Of a stretch of DNA of 53,258 nucleotides, positions 15,683 to 23,015 are shown piece after piece. Under the pieces are notes generated by a model. That model did not search any database. It worked only from the letters and a program-made list of their open reading frames with translations, and was not told the origin of the DNA. The first letter of the stretch is position 1; the number at the start of each line of letters is the position of its first letter. Source of the DNA: a virus; IMG/VR virus record IMGVR_UViG_3300036046_000007, positions 1 to 53,258 of that record, one strand, 5' to 3'. The translations under genes were made by a program, and so were the position numbers.

Positions 15683-16694
15683 TGACCTTCTTCTCTCGCC
15701 TTTCCAACCACTCCAGGGCGGCGCGCCGCCAGTCAGTGGCCTTGCAATTCTCCAGGGCTTCACGAGCCAGGTCGAAGCGCTCCTGCCCGTCCGTGCTCTT
15801 GTAGGCTTCATGCGCCACCCACATGGGGATGGCAACCCGACGGAAGAACGGATCTCGCAGCCCAGGGGTGGGACCTACGTCCATGAAAACGGACAGGTCT
15901 TCACGCCAGCGAGCGAGCTCCGTCGACATCAACGGGAAGGGCTCCACCTCCTCGTTGTGGTAAGGGTCGTCGGTGAAGTAGTGGCCTCCCGCCGCGACCA
16001 GGGGCTCCAGGGTCGCGTGATAGGCGTGGAGGTTGTTTGACAGCTGGAAGAAGCGCCCCACCTCGACGCCGATCGCCGTGGCGAGATACTCGTGCAGATA
16101 GCTGAAGTGAACAGCGTTCGCACCGTAGGCTCCCCAGATGATGTCGTTGCTGCGGTTGAGCAGCGTCATCTCAAGGCGGCCATCGACGCCGATCGACACG
16201 AAGATCTGCGTGTTGCAGGGCACGTCCTTGCCGGGCTTCTTGTGGTTGCCGGCACCGACCGCCAGCGGCAGGTCGACCGTCGGGTCCCACATGCCGATGA
16301 CACAGCGGCGACTGTCTGGGTTCTTGCGCAGCTCGTCGATCACCATCTGCAGCTGGTCGTAGCCGAACCAGCTGATCCAGCGGCGACCATACGCGCCATG
16401 CAGGGTCTTGCCATCGTCGCTGAAGGTCCGCATGCGCTTGACGAAGCGCTCGACGAACTTGACGTCGTCGCGCCCCGACAGCATCCACAGGCTCTCGAAC
16501 AGGTGGAAGAACGGGTTGGCATCGCGGGGCGGGTTGAACAGCACCCGCTCCCTGGGCCGCTCGTAGGTCGTCATGACCGGCTCGCGGAACAGGGAGACGG
16601 GGCCGTTGCGACTGTCCCGGTGCTCCCCGCGCTCAGCCAGAAGCTGAAGCGCGGCGGGCAGCGCGTCGTTCACATTGCGGACACGAAGCTCCAT
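15669..16694 (-). CDS. ThyA-family enzyme (thymidylate synthase or dUMP hydroxymethylase)
   Basis: 341 aa. ThyA-fold landmarks: NPFFHLFESLWMLSGRDD near the N-terminus, the catalytic Cys in KDVPCNTQIF (~residue 159), RSNDIIWGAYGANAVHFSYL (substrate-binding Arg/Ser and the Asn of the dUMP/dCMP discrimination site) and NNLHAYHATLEP. In hypermodifying phages a ThyA homologue makes 5-hydroxymethyl-dUMP rather than dTMP. The neighbouring predicted 5-hmdU kinase makes that plausible here, but the reaction cannot be decided from sequence alone. Start ATG 16694; the gene overlaps the DUF3310 gene by 14 bases. Confidence 0.85.
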   Translation of the reverse strand: MELRVRNVNDALPAALQLLAERGEHRDSRNGPVSLFREPVMTTYERPRERVLFNPPRDANPFFHLFESLWMLSGRDDVKFVERFVKRMRTFSDDGKTLHGAYGRRWISWFGYDQLQMVIDELRKNPDSRRCVIGMWDPTVDLPLAVGAGNHKKPGKDVPCNTQIFVSIGVDGRLEMTLLNRSNDIIWGAYGANAVHFSYLHEYLATAIGVEVGRFFQLSNNLHAYHATLEPLVAAGGHYFTDDPYHNEEVEPFPLMSTELARWREDLSVFMDVGPTPGLRDPFFRRVAIPMWVAHEAYKSTDGQERFDLAREALENCKATDWRRAALEWLERREKKVNEPS

Positions 16695-16695
16695 G

Positions 16696-17310
16696 TCAGG
16701 CTGCCGCCTTGAGGCCGATCTCGGCGTTCAGGTCGGAGATCAGCAGTGCCGGCAGAGTGCCCTTCGGCCCAGCGTGAACCTCCGGCAGCAGCTCAGTCAC
16801 TTCCGGCCACACCTCGACCAGGCGCGCCACCGACGTGACGCTCTCGACGACAGCCTTGACCCGGCTACGCAGGGCGCGCTCGCGTTCGCTCAGCTCCTTC
16901 TGCATCGCGTCGAGGATCGCCTTGGCGTCCCGCACCGCGTTGCGCGCGGCCATGTAGGGGTGGTCGGGGCTGATGATCGAGGCGATGTGGGTGCCGTGAC
17001 GATTGTCGTGCACCTCGTAGGGCACCCGCTGAGCCTCGGCGAACTGGATCTGGATAACCTCGTTGGTCTCCTCGACCGCGACCTTGACGGACGTGCTCTT
17101 CGGGAACCAGCCCTCCGGAGCGGCGCTCAGGCGCTTGCGGTCGACTTCGCTGAACGCAGCTTCATAGCCAACCTTGTCGCGTTCCTGGGTGAGCTGACGG
17201 ACTTGTTCCTCCTGCTCGGCGATCTGCAGCTTGTCGGCGGCGAACCGCTGGGCAACTGCGTTGGCGATGATCCCATCACGGATCTCGGCGGTGATACGAA
17301 TGTAACCCAT
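16696..17310 (-). CDS. Hypothetical protein of the modification cassette (Nmad5-like?)
   Basis: 204 aa from ATG 17310 (AGGAG nine bases upstream), directly after the 301-aa gene. Starts MGYIRITAEIRDGIIANAVA, then a helical coiled-coil region (LQIAEQEEQVRQLTQERDK), a beta-rich middle and a C-terminal helical part. The opening and helical layout recall small phage families annotated as nucleotide-modification-associated (Nmad5 type), but this is weak recall. Its position between the ThyA and DNA-transferase genes suggests a part in the modification pathway. Confidence 0.55.
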   Translation of the reverse strand: MGYIRITAEIRDGIIANAVAQRFAADKLQIAEQEEQVRQLTQERDKVGYEAAFSEVDRKRLSAAPEGWFPKSTSVKVAVEETNEVIQIQFAEAQRVPYEVHDNRHGTHIASIISPDHPYMAARNAVRDAKAILDAMQKELSERERALRSRVKAVVESVTSVARLVEVWPEVTELLPEVHAGPKGTLPALLISDLNAEIGLKAAA

Positions 17311-17311
17311 G

Positions 17312-18217
17312 TCACTGATCTCCTGCATTATGGGGAGTGAACCTTTGCTTGGCGCGGCCCTCCCCGAGGCGCACACGCTCATACTTGTCGAACTCGCACA
17401 GCCAGTGCTGCACGGTAGCTAGCTCCCAGCGCGGCCAGTCCTCCGGCCAATAGTCGGGGTGGCTTGCCAGGGCCAGCAGCCCGCCCATGTGAGCCACCAT
17501 TTCCTCGCGCTGCCGCGCATTGTTGTAGTCAAAATGCCCCACCTCACCGTGCAGCACCCGGCTCAAGCCGCGCGCGCTCCCTGGGCCAGGGCACGTCCAG
17601 GTCATCGTGTCGGTGGCGTCGGCCAGCAGCGGCGAGTGACGCATGTCACAGACCATCTGGTAGGCCATGAATGGGCCCAGGTAGGGGAAGGGTAGCAGCT
17701 CCTCGTGGGCTCGCTGCAAGGTGTGATACCACTGGATGCCAGCCACCCGGTCCATGTGCCGCGCGCGCACCTGGTCGATGCAGTCCAGCAGCCCGTCAAC
17801 CTTGTTCACGCGCAACGGTGACTTGATCATATAGGCCGCGCCGAGGATGGTCTCTTTGCGAGCTACCCGTTCCTTGAGCAAGCGGCGAGCCTCTTCCGTG
17901 TCCCAATCGCCCAGGAGGAGGGGCTTCAGCAGCTCGCCGGTCTCGATCTTGTTGAACCAGCGGAACACCACCGCCGCCATATATTGGCGCGCCAGGTCAT
18001 CACCCAGCGGCTCGGTGAGGTTGGCGCGCATCCACCGGGTGACCCGATCGTCCTCGCGGAACACGTTGCAGAAGCGGCTGCCAGCGTAGATGGGATCATC
18101 GGTCCAAGGTGGGCCAATGGGCTGCTCACCGAGCGCAACCCGTTCCTCGTCGACTTGACGGCGGGTGAGTATATCGTAGCGCTCGCGGGCCGTGGCGAAG
18201 AAGGCTTCAGCCGTCAT
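17312..18217 (-). CDS. Thymine-hypermodification helical protein (HMUDK-helical / aGPT-PPlase superfamily)
   Basis: 301 aa from ATG 18217 (ATGA overlap with the 67-aa gene). The N-terminal pattern PPWTDDPIY, FCNVFREDDRVTRW (residues 36-62) and later YLGPFMAYQMVCDMRH are hallmarks I associate with the helical, glycosylase-like family annotated as 5-hmdU DNA kinase helical domain or alpha-glutamyl/putrescinyl-thymine pyrophosphorylase. These enzymes replace pyrophosphate on hypermodified thymine with an amine or amino acid. Which clade it belongs to needs an HMM. It lies next to the predicted P-loop 5-hmdU kinase and the ThyA-family gene. Confidence 0.78.
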   Translation of the reverse strand: MTAEAFFATARERYDILTRRQVDEERVALGEQPIGPPWTDDPIYAGSRFCNVFREDDRVTRWMRANLTEPLGDDLARQYMAAVVFRWFNKIETGELLKPLLLGDWDTEEARRLLKERVARKETILGAAYMIKSPLRVNKVDGLLDCIDQVRARHMDRVAGIQWYHTLQRAHEELLPFPYLGPFMAYQMVCDMRHSPLLADATDTMTWTCPGPGSARGLSRVLHGEVGHFDYNNARQREEMVAHMGGLLALASHPDYWPEDWPRWELATVQHWLCEFDKYERVRLGEGRAKQRFTPHNAGDQ

Positions 18218-18417
18218 GCCGGTGGCCGATCGTGGGTGATGACCTTCAGGAATGCCCCGGCCATAGCCATCAGGACCAAGGTCACACCAGCCGTGACCCA
18301 TTCCCGTTCGTCGACGAGCTTAATGAGAACGAAGATGGATAGCACGTCCCACATCGAGCAACGCTCGTCGAGCAGATACCAGGCGACGCGGCGCATGAAC
18401 CAGAGCAGCTTCTTCAC
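18214..18417 (-). CDS. Small membrane protein (67 aa)
   Basis: 67 aa, MKKLLWFMRRVAWYLLDERC followed by two hydrophobic segments (VLSIFVLIKLV and AGVTLVLMAMAGAFLKVI), so two membrane spans are predicted. ATGA overlaps tie it both to the kinase upstream and to the 301-aa gene downstream. Its function is unknown; membrane targeting inside a DNA-modification operon is odd and it may simply ride along. Confidence 0.6.
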   Translation of the reverse strand: MKKLLWFMRRVAWYLLDERCSMWDVLSIFVLIKLVDEREWVTAGVTLVLMAMAGAFLKVITHDRPPA

Positions 18418-18983
18418 AGTCCCAGCTTCCCTCGGATATGGGCCAGCGCCTCTTCGCGGCTGCCCTCGAACACTGGCACCTCAGCGGCGCGCAGCCGCTC
18501 CAGCGACTTCTTGACGCCGTTGAACTTGGAGATCGTGTTCTTCTCCTTGACCGGAGGCAGGTCCGGGTTGCGGGCCTTGCGCCGCGCGTTGACGCTGTCG
18601 AGGCATTCCTGGAGCTCGGTGGTCAGCGCCACCACTTCGAGCTCCTGCCCGTTCTCCTGGGCCCACTGGTGTAGGTCCACGTGGCGGTTCACGTCCGCGG
18701 AGATGAGCAGACCCTCGAAGATCACGTCCATGCCCCGGCTGGCGCTTTCCTTGACCAGCTCGAAGATGGTCTCCATCTTGGCGATGGTGTCGCAGCCCCC
18801 ACAGGCCGTCTCGTAGTGGCCGATGATGGCCAGCGAACGGCGCTCGGGATGGGCCATCACGTAGCCGATGGGCTGCTTGCGGCCCTCGACCTTGTGCCGG
18901 AGCTTGGTAGGATACTCGGCCATGATCTGACGCACAAGGTGCGTCTTCCCCGATCCGGACGTGCCACGAATATTGATGATCAC
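18414..18983 (-). CDS. Predicted 5-hydroxymethyl-dU DNA kinase (P-loop kinase)
   Basis: 189 aa. P-loop GTSGSGKT at residues 7-14. A downstream GHYETACGGCDTI segment and VIFEGLLISADVNR are the features I recall from the phage 5-hmdU DNA kinases, which phosphorylate the hydroxymethyl group on DNA as the first activation step of thymidine hypermodification. The start at ATG 18983 follows the GGCAAGAAAGGGAG leader. General P-loop nucleotide kinase is the alternative. The stop overlaps the 67-aa gene. Confidence 0.78.
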   Translation of the reverse strand: MIINIRGTSGSGKTHLVRQIMAEYPTKLRHKVEGRKQPIGYVMAHPERRSLAIIGHYETACGGCDTIAKMETIFELVKESASRGMDVIFEGLLISADVNRHVDLHQWAQENGQELEVVALTTELQECLDSVNARRKARNPDLPPVKEKNTISKFNGVKKSLERLRAAEVPVFEGSREEALAHIRGKLGL

Positions 18984-19019
18984 AGGGCCACTCCCTTTCT
19001 TGCCTTAACCATGCCGCGC

Positions 19020-19484
19020 TTAGAAGGCGACCGCAATCAGCTTCTTGGCGCAAGCCTTGGTGGCTTGCTCAATCTCACGCACGACATGGTTGAACTCGTT
19101 CGAGCCAGTCTTCATGAAGTTGGGGTCAGCGATCCGGCTCAGGCCGATGAAGGAGCCCAGGGAGACCCACTGCTTGCCCGGCCCAGGGGAAGGACGGATG
19201 CGGGTGAGGCGCTTGTAGTTGCCGCCGTCCATGAAGAGGACCGCGTCAGCCCACTCCAGGTCGTCCTCGGTGATGGCTCGGGAGCGATGGGGCTCCAGGT
19301 CATAGCCCAACCGGGCTGCCGCCTCCCGCATCTTCTTGGCGGCGCGCTCGGGCTTCCACCGCTCGTTCTGCCACGCCTTCAGCGCAGCCTCACGGATCTC
19401 CCAATCGGGGCGCTCTTGGCGCAGGATCGCGGCGCTCAGGGCTGAGCGGTTGATGTTGCCGTGGCAGACGACGAGGACTTTCAT
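19020..19484 (-). CDS. Low-molecular-weight phosphatase (LMW-PTP family)
   Basis: 154 aa from ATG 19484 (GGGAAG upstream; ATGA overlap with the 67-aa gene). The P-loop VVCHGNINRSA has the catalytic C-x5-R-S pattern (Cys7, Arg13), and IADPNF supplies the general-acid Asp of the DP loop. Family members dephosphorylate protein tyrosine or small phosphomonoesters. In this cassette the natural suspicion is a phosphorylated nucleotide or base intermediate, which is inference. I know of no standard role for such an enzyme in phage DNA modification. Confidence 0.8.
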   Translation of the reverse strand: MKVLVVCHGNINRSALSAAILRQERPDWEIREAALKAWQNERWKPERAAKKMREAAARLGYDLEPHRSRAITEDDLEWADAVLFMDGGNYKRLTRIRPSPGPGKQWVSLGSFIGLSRIADPNFMKTGSNEFNHVVREIEQATKACAKKLIAVAF

Positions 19485-19684
19485 ATCATACTTCCCTTGC
19501 ACAGCTCCAGCGCCTGGGCCTCGGTGAAGCCCTCGTTCATGTAGGCGATGAAGAGCGACCGGCGCGCCTTGGCCACCGTCGCGGCATGCTGGGGGATGGC
19601 CCGCATGAACTTCATCTGTGCTTCCAGCGCAGCAAGCAGCTCGTCCGGCTTGGTCGGCAGCGCTGTTACCTTCTCATCACTCAT
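19481..19684 (-). CDS. Small helical protein (67 aa)
   Basis: 67 aa from ATG 19684 (a GTG-type extension to 19696 is possible). It overlaps both neighbours by ATGA. Composition is helical (DELLAALEAQMKFMRAIPQH, then ARRSLFIAYMNEGFTEAQAL). The second half resembles short phage HTH-like or UBA-like helices, but no function can be assigned. Confidence 0.6.
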   Translation of the reverse strand: MSDEKVTALPTKPDELLAALEAQMKFMRAIPQHAATVAKARRSLFIAYMNEGFTEAQALELCKGSMI

Positions 19685-19815
19685 GACAACCACCATGCAC
19701 CCAAGCCAATTATGGCCAGGACGATACCGATCGTCACCACTGCGTTATAGCAGCCCACAGCCGGGCTGCCCTCTTCGATAACGAGCGGTCCCCACCGCCT
19801 GGGTTCCTCTTTCAT
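19681..19815 (-). CDS. Very small membrane protein (44 aa)
   Basis: 44 aa, MKEEPRRWGPLVIEEGSPAV then one strong transmembrane helix (VVTIGIVLAIIGLGAWWL). GGAGAGGCGACC precedes ATG 19815. ATGA overlaps couple it to the amidoligase upstream and the 67-aa gene downstream, which argues that it is genuine despite its size. Confidence 0.58.
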   Translation of the reverse strand: MKEEPRRWGPLVIEEGSPAVGCYNAVVTIGIVLAIIGLGAWWLS

Positions 19816-20729
19816 GGTCGCCTCTCCTTGAGAACAGCCGCGATGTTGAGCGGCAATTGGTCCTTGGGGATGGTACCGTCGTGCACCGTGCGCCGGTAGC
19901 GCTCCTCCAGCCAGTGGTCGTAGGGCTGGAAGGGGATGATGCCGTTCGGATAGTGGGCAGCCATGTTGTCGATCAAGTCCTGAACCGGCTCGCCTTGGAG
20001 CGCGCGGATCAGGTATCCCTCGCACCAGGTGAAGGCCATTGACAGCAGCTCTGGGTCCATCGTCCCAGGGAAGTGCCTGAACTCGATCGTGTCGGTCTCG
20101 CGCAGCTGCCGCACGTTGACGGAGAGCCGGGGCTGAAGGTGCATCTGTGGCACCCCAGCCTGGGAGCAGGGGGCCTCGGCACGGAAGAAGTCCTCGACCG
20201 TCTCGGCGGCGAGTTGCCGCGCCACCCGATCAGGCTTGAGGAGGGTCTGGTGGCTGGCCCGCATGCGCCGGAGGCGACGCTTCCACCCCTGGGTGTAGCC
20301 GGGCATCTTCTCCTGGGCCTCGATCTTGGGCAGCACCAACGGCTCGATCACCGGCAATGCCTTGGGCATCCACTCATGGATATGGGTCTGCACCCGCTTG
20401 AGGGTCTCCAGGTCGTCCCTAAGCCCAGGGACACGAATGTGCAGGTGGAGGTTGGACCGATAGTTGATCGTGGCCTCTGGGTAGAGCTCCTGTAGCTCTC
20501 GCATACAGGCCATCTGGCCCTCGATCGTGCTGGTGGGCGGCGTGTTGATCTCCCCACCGCGCTGGTGCAGCCGGTCCTTGGGGTCGTTGGCCACCCCGGT
20601 CGAGTTGACAATCGTGATGTCCTTGCGGTCGCGACCGTAGCCGGGCGGCAGCGGGCGGGTGGTGTCCCAGTCGGCCCACTCGTGCTCCGCGCCGTAGGTC
20701 CAGTTGCCGACGTTGCGATCCCAGCTCAT
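19812..20729 (-). CDS. Amidoligase (COOH-NH2 ligase superfamily)
   Basis: 305 aa from ATG 20729 (ATGA overlap with the FAD gene). The N-terminus YGAEHEWADWD, then ITIVNSTGVAND, GGEINTPPT, and later RLSVNVRQLRETDTIEFRHFPG fit the glutamine-synthetase-fold amidoligase family (COOH-NH2 ligases), whose acidic residues bind Mg-ATP. These enzymes join a carboxylate to an amine. Aravind and colleagues linked amidoligases to phage thymine hypermodification, so attaching an amino acid or polyamine to the modified base is a reasoned inference. Confidence 0.75.
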   Translation of the reverse strand: MSWDRNVGNWTYGAEHEWADWDTTRPLPPGYGRDRKDITIVNSTGVANDPKDRLHQRGGEINTPPTSTIEGQMACMRELQELYPEATINYRSNLHLHIRVPGLRDDLETLKRVQTHIHEWMPKALPVIEPLVLPKIEAQEKMPGYTQGWKRRLRRMRASHQTLLKPDRVARQLAAETVEDFFRAEAPCSQAGVPQMHLQPRLSVNVRQLRETDTIEFRHFPGTMDPELLSMAFTWCEGYLIRALQGEPVQDLIDNMAAHYPNGIIPFQPYDHWLEERYRRTVHDGTIPKDQLPLNIAAVLKERRP

Positions 20730-21604
20730 CCAAGTCTCCGTGCAATCTCGTGCGCCGCCCAGCCTGCCGCCAGGGTGCCGTTCTTCGCGCCACCCGACGC
20801 GGCCCATAGCCCCGGCCCCACCTCCTGAAGGAGGCAGGGCTTGTGGCCCTTGGCGTAGGGCCGGATGCCGTGGAGCAAGCGCGCTCCGTCATTGGGCGTC
20901 AAGCCCAGGGGGCTGAGCAACCCATCAGCGAAGTGTCGCTCACGCTCATACACCGTCCGGGTGCGGTCGTCGTCCCAATTCTCAGCCTTGATGGCGGTGC
21001 CGTCGCCGATCCACATGCCGTCGCCCCGGTCGAAGCCTACCAGCTGGCGGTAGGGAGCCCACACCTTGATCTTCCCGCGCGGCGGGTGGTGGTCGGGGAA
21101 CAGCAGCGCCATGCCGCGCTGGCCCTGCTGGCGCACCTGGGGCAACAGCCGCTCAGTCCAGATGCCAGCCGCCACCACGATGTTGCGTGCGAACACACGC
21201 TCCAGAGAGCGCGCCGGGCCGGGGCCAGACACCTCGACAAAGCGGCCCCCGTCCATCTTCTCGCCCACCCTGGTCACCGACCAATGCTCCGTCGGCCCTG
21301 CCAGGATCTTCGCCGGGTCACACCAGTGCACGGTCGCCTCAGCCAGTTTCCCGGTCTTGCCGACCGCTACGTCGAAGGGCAGATCCTTCACCCCGTAGAG
21401 GCGGTCCAGGAGGGCCAGGGAGGGCTCATAGACGTCCTTGCCCAGGGCGCTGAACCAGCTCGGCTTCATGAGGCAGGCAGCGGGCCTGGAGCCTGCCATC
21501 GGTTCACGATTGTCGAGCACCCGAACCTCTTGCCCCTGGGCACGCAGCTCAGCAGCGATGATCTGGCCGAACAGGCCCCCACCGATGATGATGGTGTCAG
21601 TCAT
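20726..21604 (-). CDS. FAD-dependent oxidoreductase / lyase (DAO-like)
   Basis: 292 aa from ATG 21604 (GGAGGGGAA upstream). Dinucleotide-binding N-terminus IIIGGGLFGQIIAAEL with an Asp at the end of beta-2 (VLDN), an ARNIVVAAGIWTE loop, and a C-terminal GPGLWAASGGAKNGTLAAGW segment are typical of D-amino-acid-oxidase-like FAD proteins. In characterised thymidine-hypermodification pathways a flavin-dependent lyase trims a glycine attached to 5-hmdU to an aminomethyl group; that role is the best analogy here. Confidence 0.78.
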   Translation of the reverse strand: MTDTIIIGGGLFGQIIAAELRAQGQEVRVLDNREPMAGSRPAACLMKPSWFSALGKDVYEPSLALLDRLYGVKDLPFDVAVGKTGKLAEATVHWCDPAKILAGPTEHWSVTRVGEKMDGGRFVEVSGPGPARSLERVFARNIVVAAGIWTERLLPQVRQQGQRGMALLFPDHHPPRGKIKVWAPYRQLVGFDRGDGMWIGDGTAIKAENWDDDRTRTVYERERHFADGLLSPLGLTPNDGARLLHGIRPYAKGHKPCLLQEVGPGLWAASGGAKNGTLAAGWAAHEIARRLG

Positions 21605-22013
21605 TTCCCCTCCAAGTCTGCCGCCCCAAGGTTCCAGCGGCATGTTGTTCCTTGGCGCGCTCAGACAGCAACGAGCGAGTTTCCGCAGAAAAGTCCGGTG
21701 GCCGTCTCGCGTCCCGACGAAGATTAAACATCTCGCCCTTGTATTGATCTAAGAAGGTTTGTTCGCGATCTTTTACCTGTTCCTTGGAGCAGTAGTCCAA
21801 CTCTTCCCACTTAAAGTTACTCTCACCATAAGTCATCCAAGCGAACTGAAGCGCTCGGTTGTGGCCGCACCCGTCATTATAGAGCCGCCAGTGGCGACGT
21901 CTCCTAGCCTCGAGATCAAGCGAACTGCCGATGTAGACCCACCCACTCGTCATGCAAGTGATCTTGTATATGCCAATGCGACGCTGGCGGGGAGGCCTAC
22001 CAATCCTTGGCAT
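21597..22013 (-). CDS. GIY-YIG homing endonuclease, free-standing
   Basis: 138 aa from ATG 22013. GIYKITCMTSGWVYIGSS is the GIY...YIG pair, RRRRHW the following Arg helix, and the Glu of the catalytic site is in ESNFKWEELDY. The C-terminal ~35 residues look like a short NUMOD-type DNA-binding tail (TRSLLSERAKEQHA). The stretch 21.68-21.99 kb is visibly richer in A+T than its neighbours, consistent with insertion of a mobile gene between the two DNA-modification genes. Confidence 0.85.
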   Translation of the reverse strand: MPRIGRPPRQRRIGIYKITCMTSGWVYIGSSLDLEARRRRHWRLYNDGCGHNRALQFAWMTYGESNFKWEELDYCSKEQVKDREQTFLDQYKGEMFNLRRDARRPPDFSAETRSLLSERAKEQHAAGTLGRQTWRGND

Positions 22014-22911
22014 CGGGCCTACCCGCCGGCATTGCATGCAGCATGGAGCGAGCAGTTTCACTATGGGGTGCCCATGTCTCAAGACCTGCACGTATCTCAT
22101 TGATATCATTGTAAGGAGGGTAGTGCCCGTTGAGCATAGACTTCCACTTGCAGAGGATAGTCTCGATCTCCTGAAGAGCCACCGCGCGCTCGTGCCGGGG
22201 CGGGGCGGTGTGGGCCTTGAAGTGCTCGGTCAGGTGCGCCACGACGTTGTCGATGATGAGGTGCTTGGTCGCCTCGTCCTTGGGCTCAGCGTTGTCCGGC
22301 AGGTTCTCGTGGGCGCGCCACAGCCGGAGCGCGGCCTTGACCGGGTCGGCGAACATGAAGACCGACGCCTTGTCGAAGTCGATGGGGGCGATGCCCAGGC
22401 GGTCGAGCATGTCGCAGACCTTGAAGGCGATCCAGGGGCCGAACAGCGGCAGCCCCTTGGCGCGCGCGGCCACCTCGGCGAAGGGCTGGGGCCGGGCGGT
22501 CACCGGCACGATGTGATTGGGCGGGATGCCGTAGGCGATGTCGTGCACGGCCCGCTCCGGCATGTCTTGGAAGCGGGCGCGCAGGCGCTGCACCGCGTCC
22601 ATGGCTGCCTTGCCCCGGAAGTGCCGCCGCTCGCTGCCCCTGGGCCACCGACCCCCATCGGGAGCCGGGGTCACGTTGGCGGCGGCGGTCGCCATGGCAC
22701 CCCAGAAGCCGTCGCCCTGGTGCTCGCTGATGAAGCTGGCCGCGCCGCAGTGGTAGAAGCACCAGTAGGCCAGAAGCCACCGCTCCAGGTGGGCCGGGTC
22801 GGCCCACTCCATCTTGTCGAGCGCGATATAGACAGGGTCCAGGTCACCGCTGTCCAGCAGGTGCTTCCCGAACTCATAGATGTCAAGACGGGGGTAGTTA
22901 CGTTTCGCCAT
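21997..22911 (-). CDS. Amino acid:DNA transferase-like protein (aGPT-PPlase2 type)
   Basis: 304 aa from ATG 22911 (AGGGAG upstream). The characteristic block is AYWCFYHCGAASF (48-60), then GGRWPRGSERRHFRG (86-100), then GPWIAFKVCDMLDRLG. This matches the second clade of alpha-glutamyl/putrescinyl-thymine pyrophosphorylases, later shown in M6/ViI-like phages to install amino acids on 5-pyrophosphomethyl-dU in DNA. It is the first gene of the cassette. The gene overlaps the GIY-YIG gene by 17 bases. Confidence 0.82.
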   Translation of the reverse strand: MAKRNYPRLDIYEFGKHLLDSGDLDPVYIALDKMEWADPAHLERWLLAYWCFYHCGAASFISEHQGDGFWGAMATAAANVTPAPDGGRWPRGSERRHFRGKAAMDAVQRLRARFQDMPERAVHDIAYGIPPNHIVPVTARPQPFAEVAARAKGLPLFGPWIAFKVCDMLDRLGIAPIDFDKASVFMFADPVKAALRLWRAHENLPDNAEPKDEATKHLIIDNVVAHLTEHFKAHTAPPRHERAVALQEIETILCKWKSMLNGHYPPYNDINEIRAGLETWAPHSETARSMLHAMPAGRPDAKDW

Positions 22912-22968
22912 CGGCTCCCTTTCTGGTCGCGCCTGGGCAGCGGGGGAGGGATCGGGGGGATCGCGGGG

Positions 22969-23001
22969 CCACCCAGGCGCTCGGTGAGGATGCCTGGGTG
23001 G
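22969..23001 (-). terminator. CCACCCAGGC/GCCTGGGTGG hairpin
   Basis: A perfect 10-bp stem with a 13-base loop between the winged-helix-like gene and the first modification gene. No T-run; either a terminator or a processing/stabilising hairpin at the head of the modification operon. Confidence 0.55.
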
Positions 23002-23015
23002 CGCGCCGAAGGCAA

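Noticed and set aside
15835-15835. Upstream start for the DUF3310 gene
   Set aside because: The extra 51 residues are Trp/Arg-rich and lie inside the ThyA-family gene; the GGSHY signature follows the ATG at 15682 at the usual distance.
15669-16694. Calling the ThyA-family gene plain thymidylate synthase
   Set aside because: The neighbouring hypermodification genes make a dUMP hydroxymethylase at least as likely; sequence alone does not decide, so both are named.
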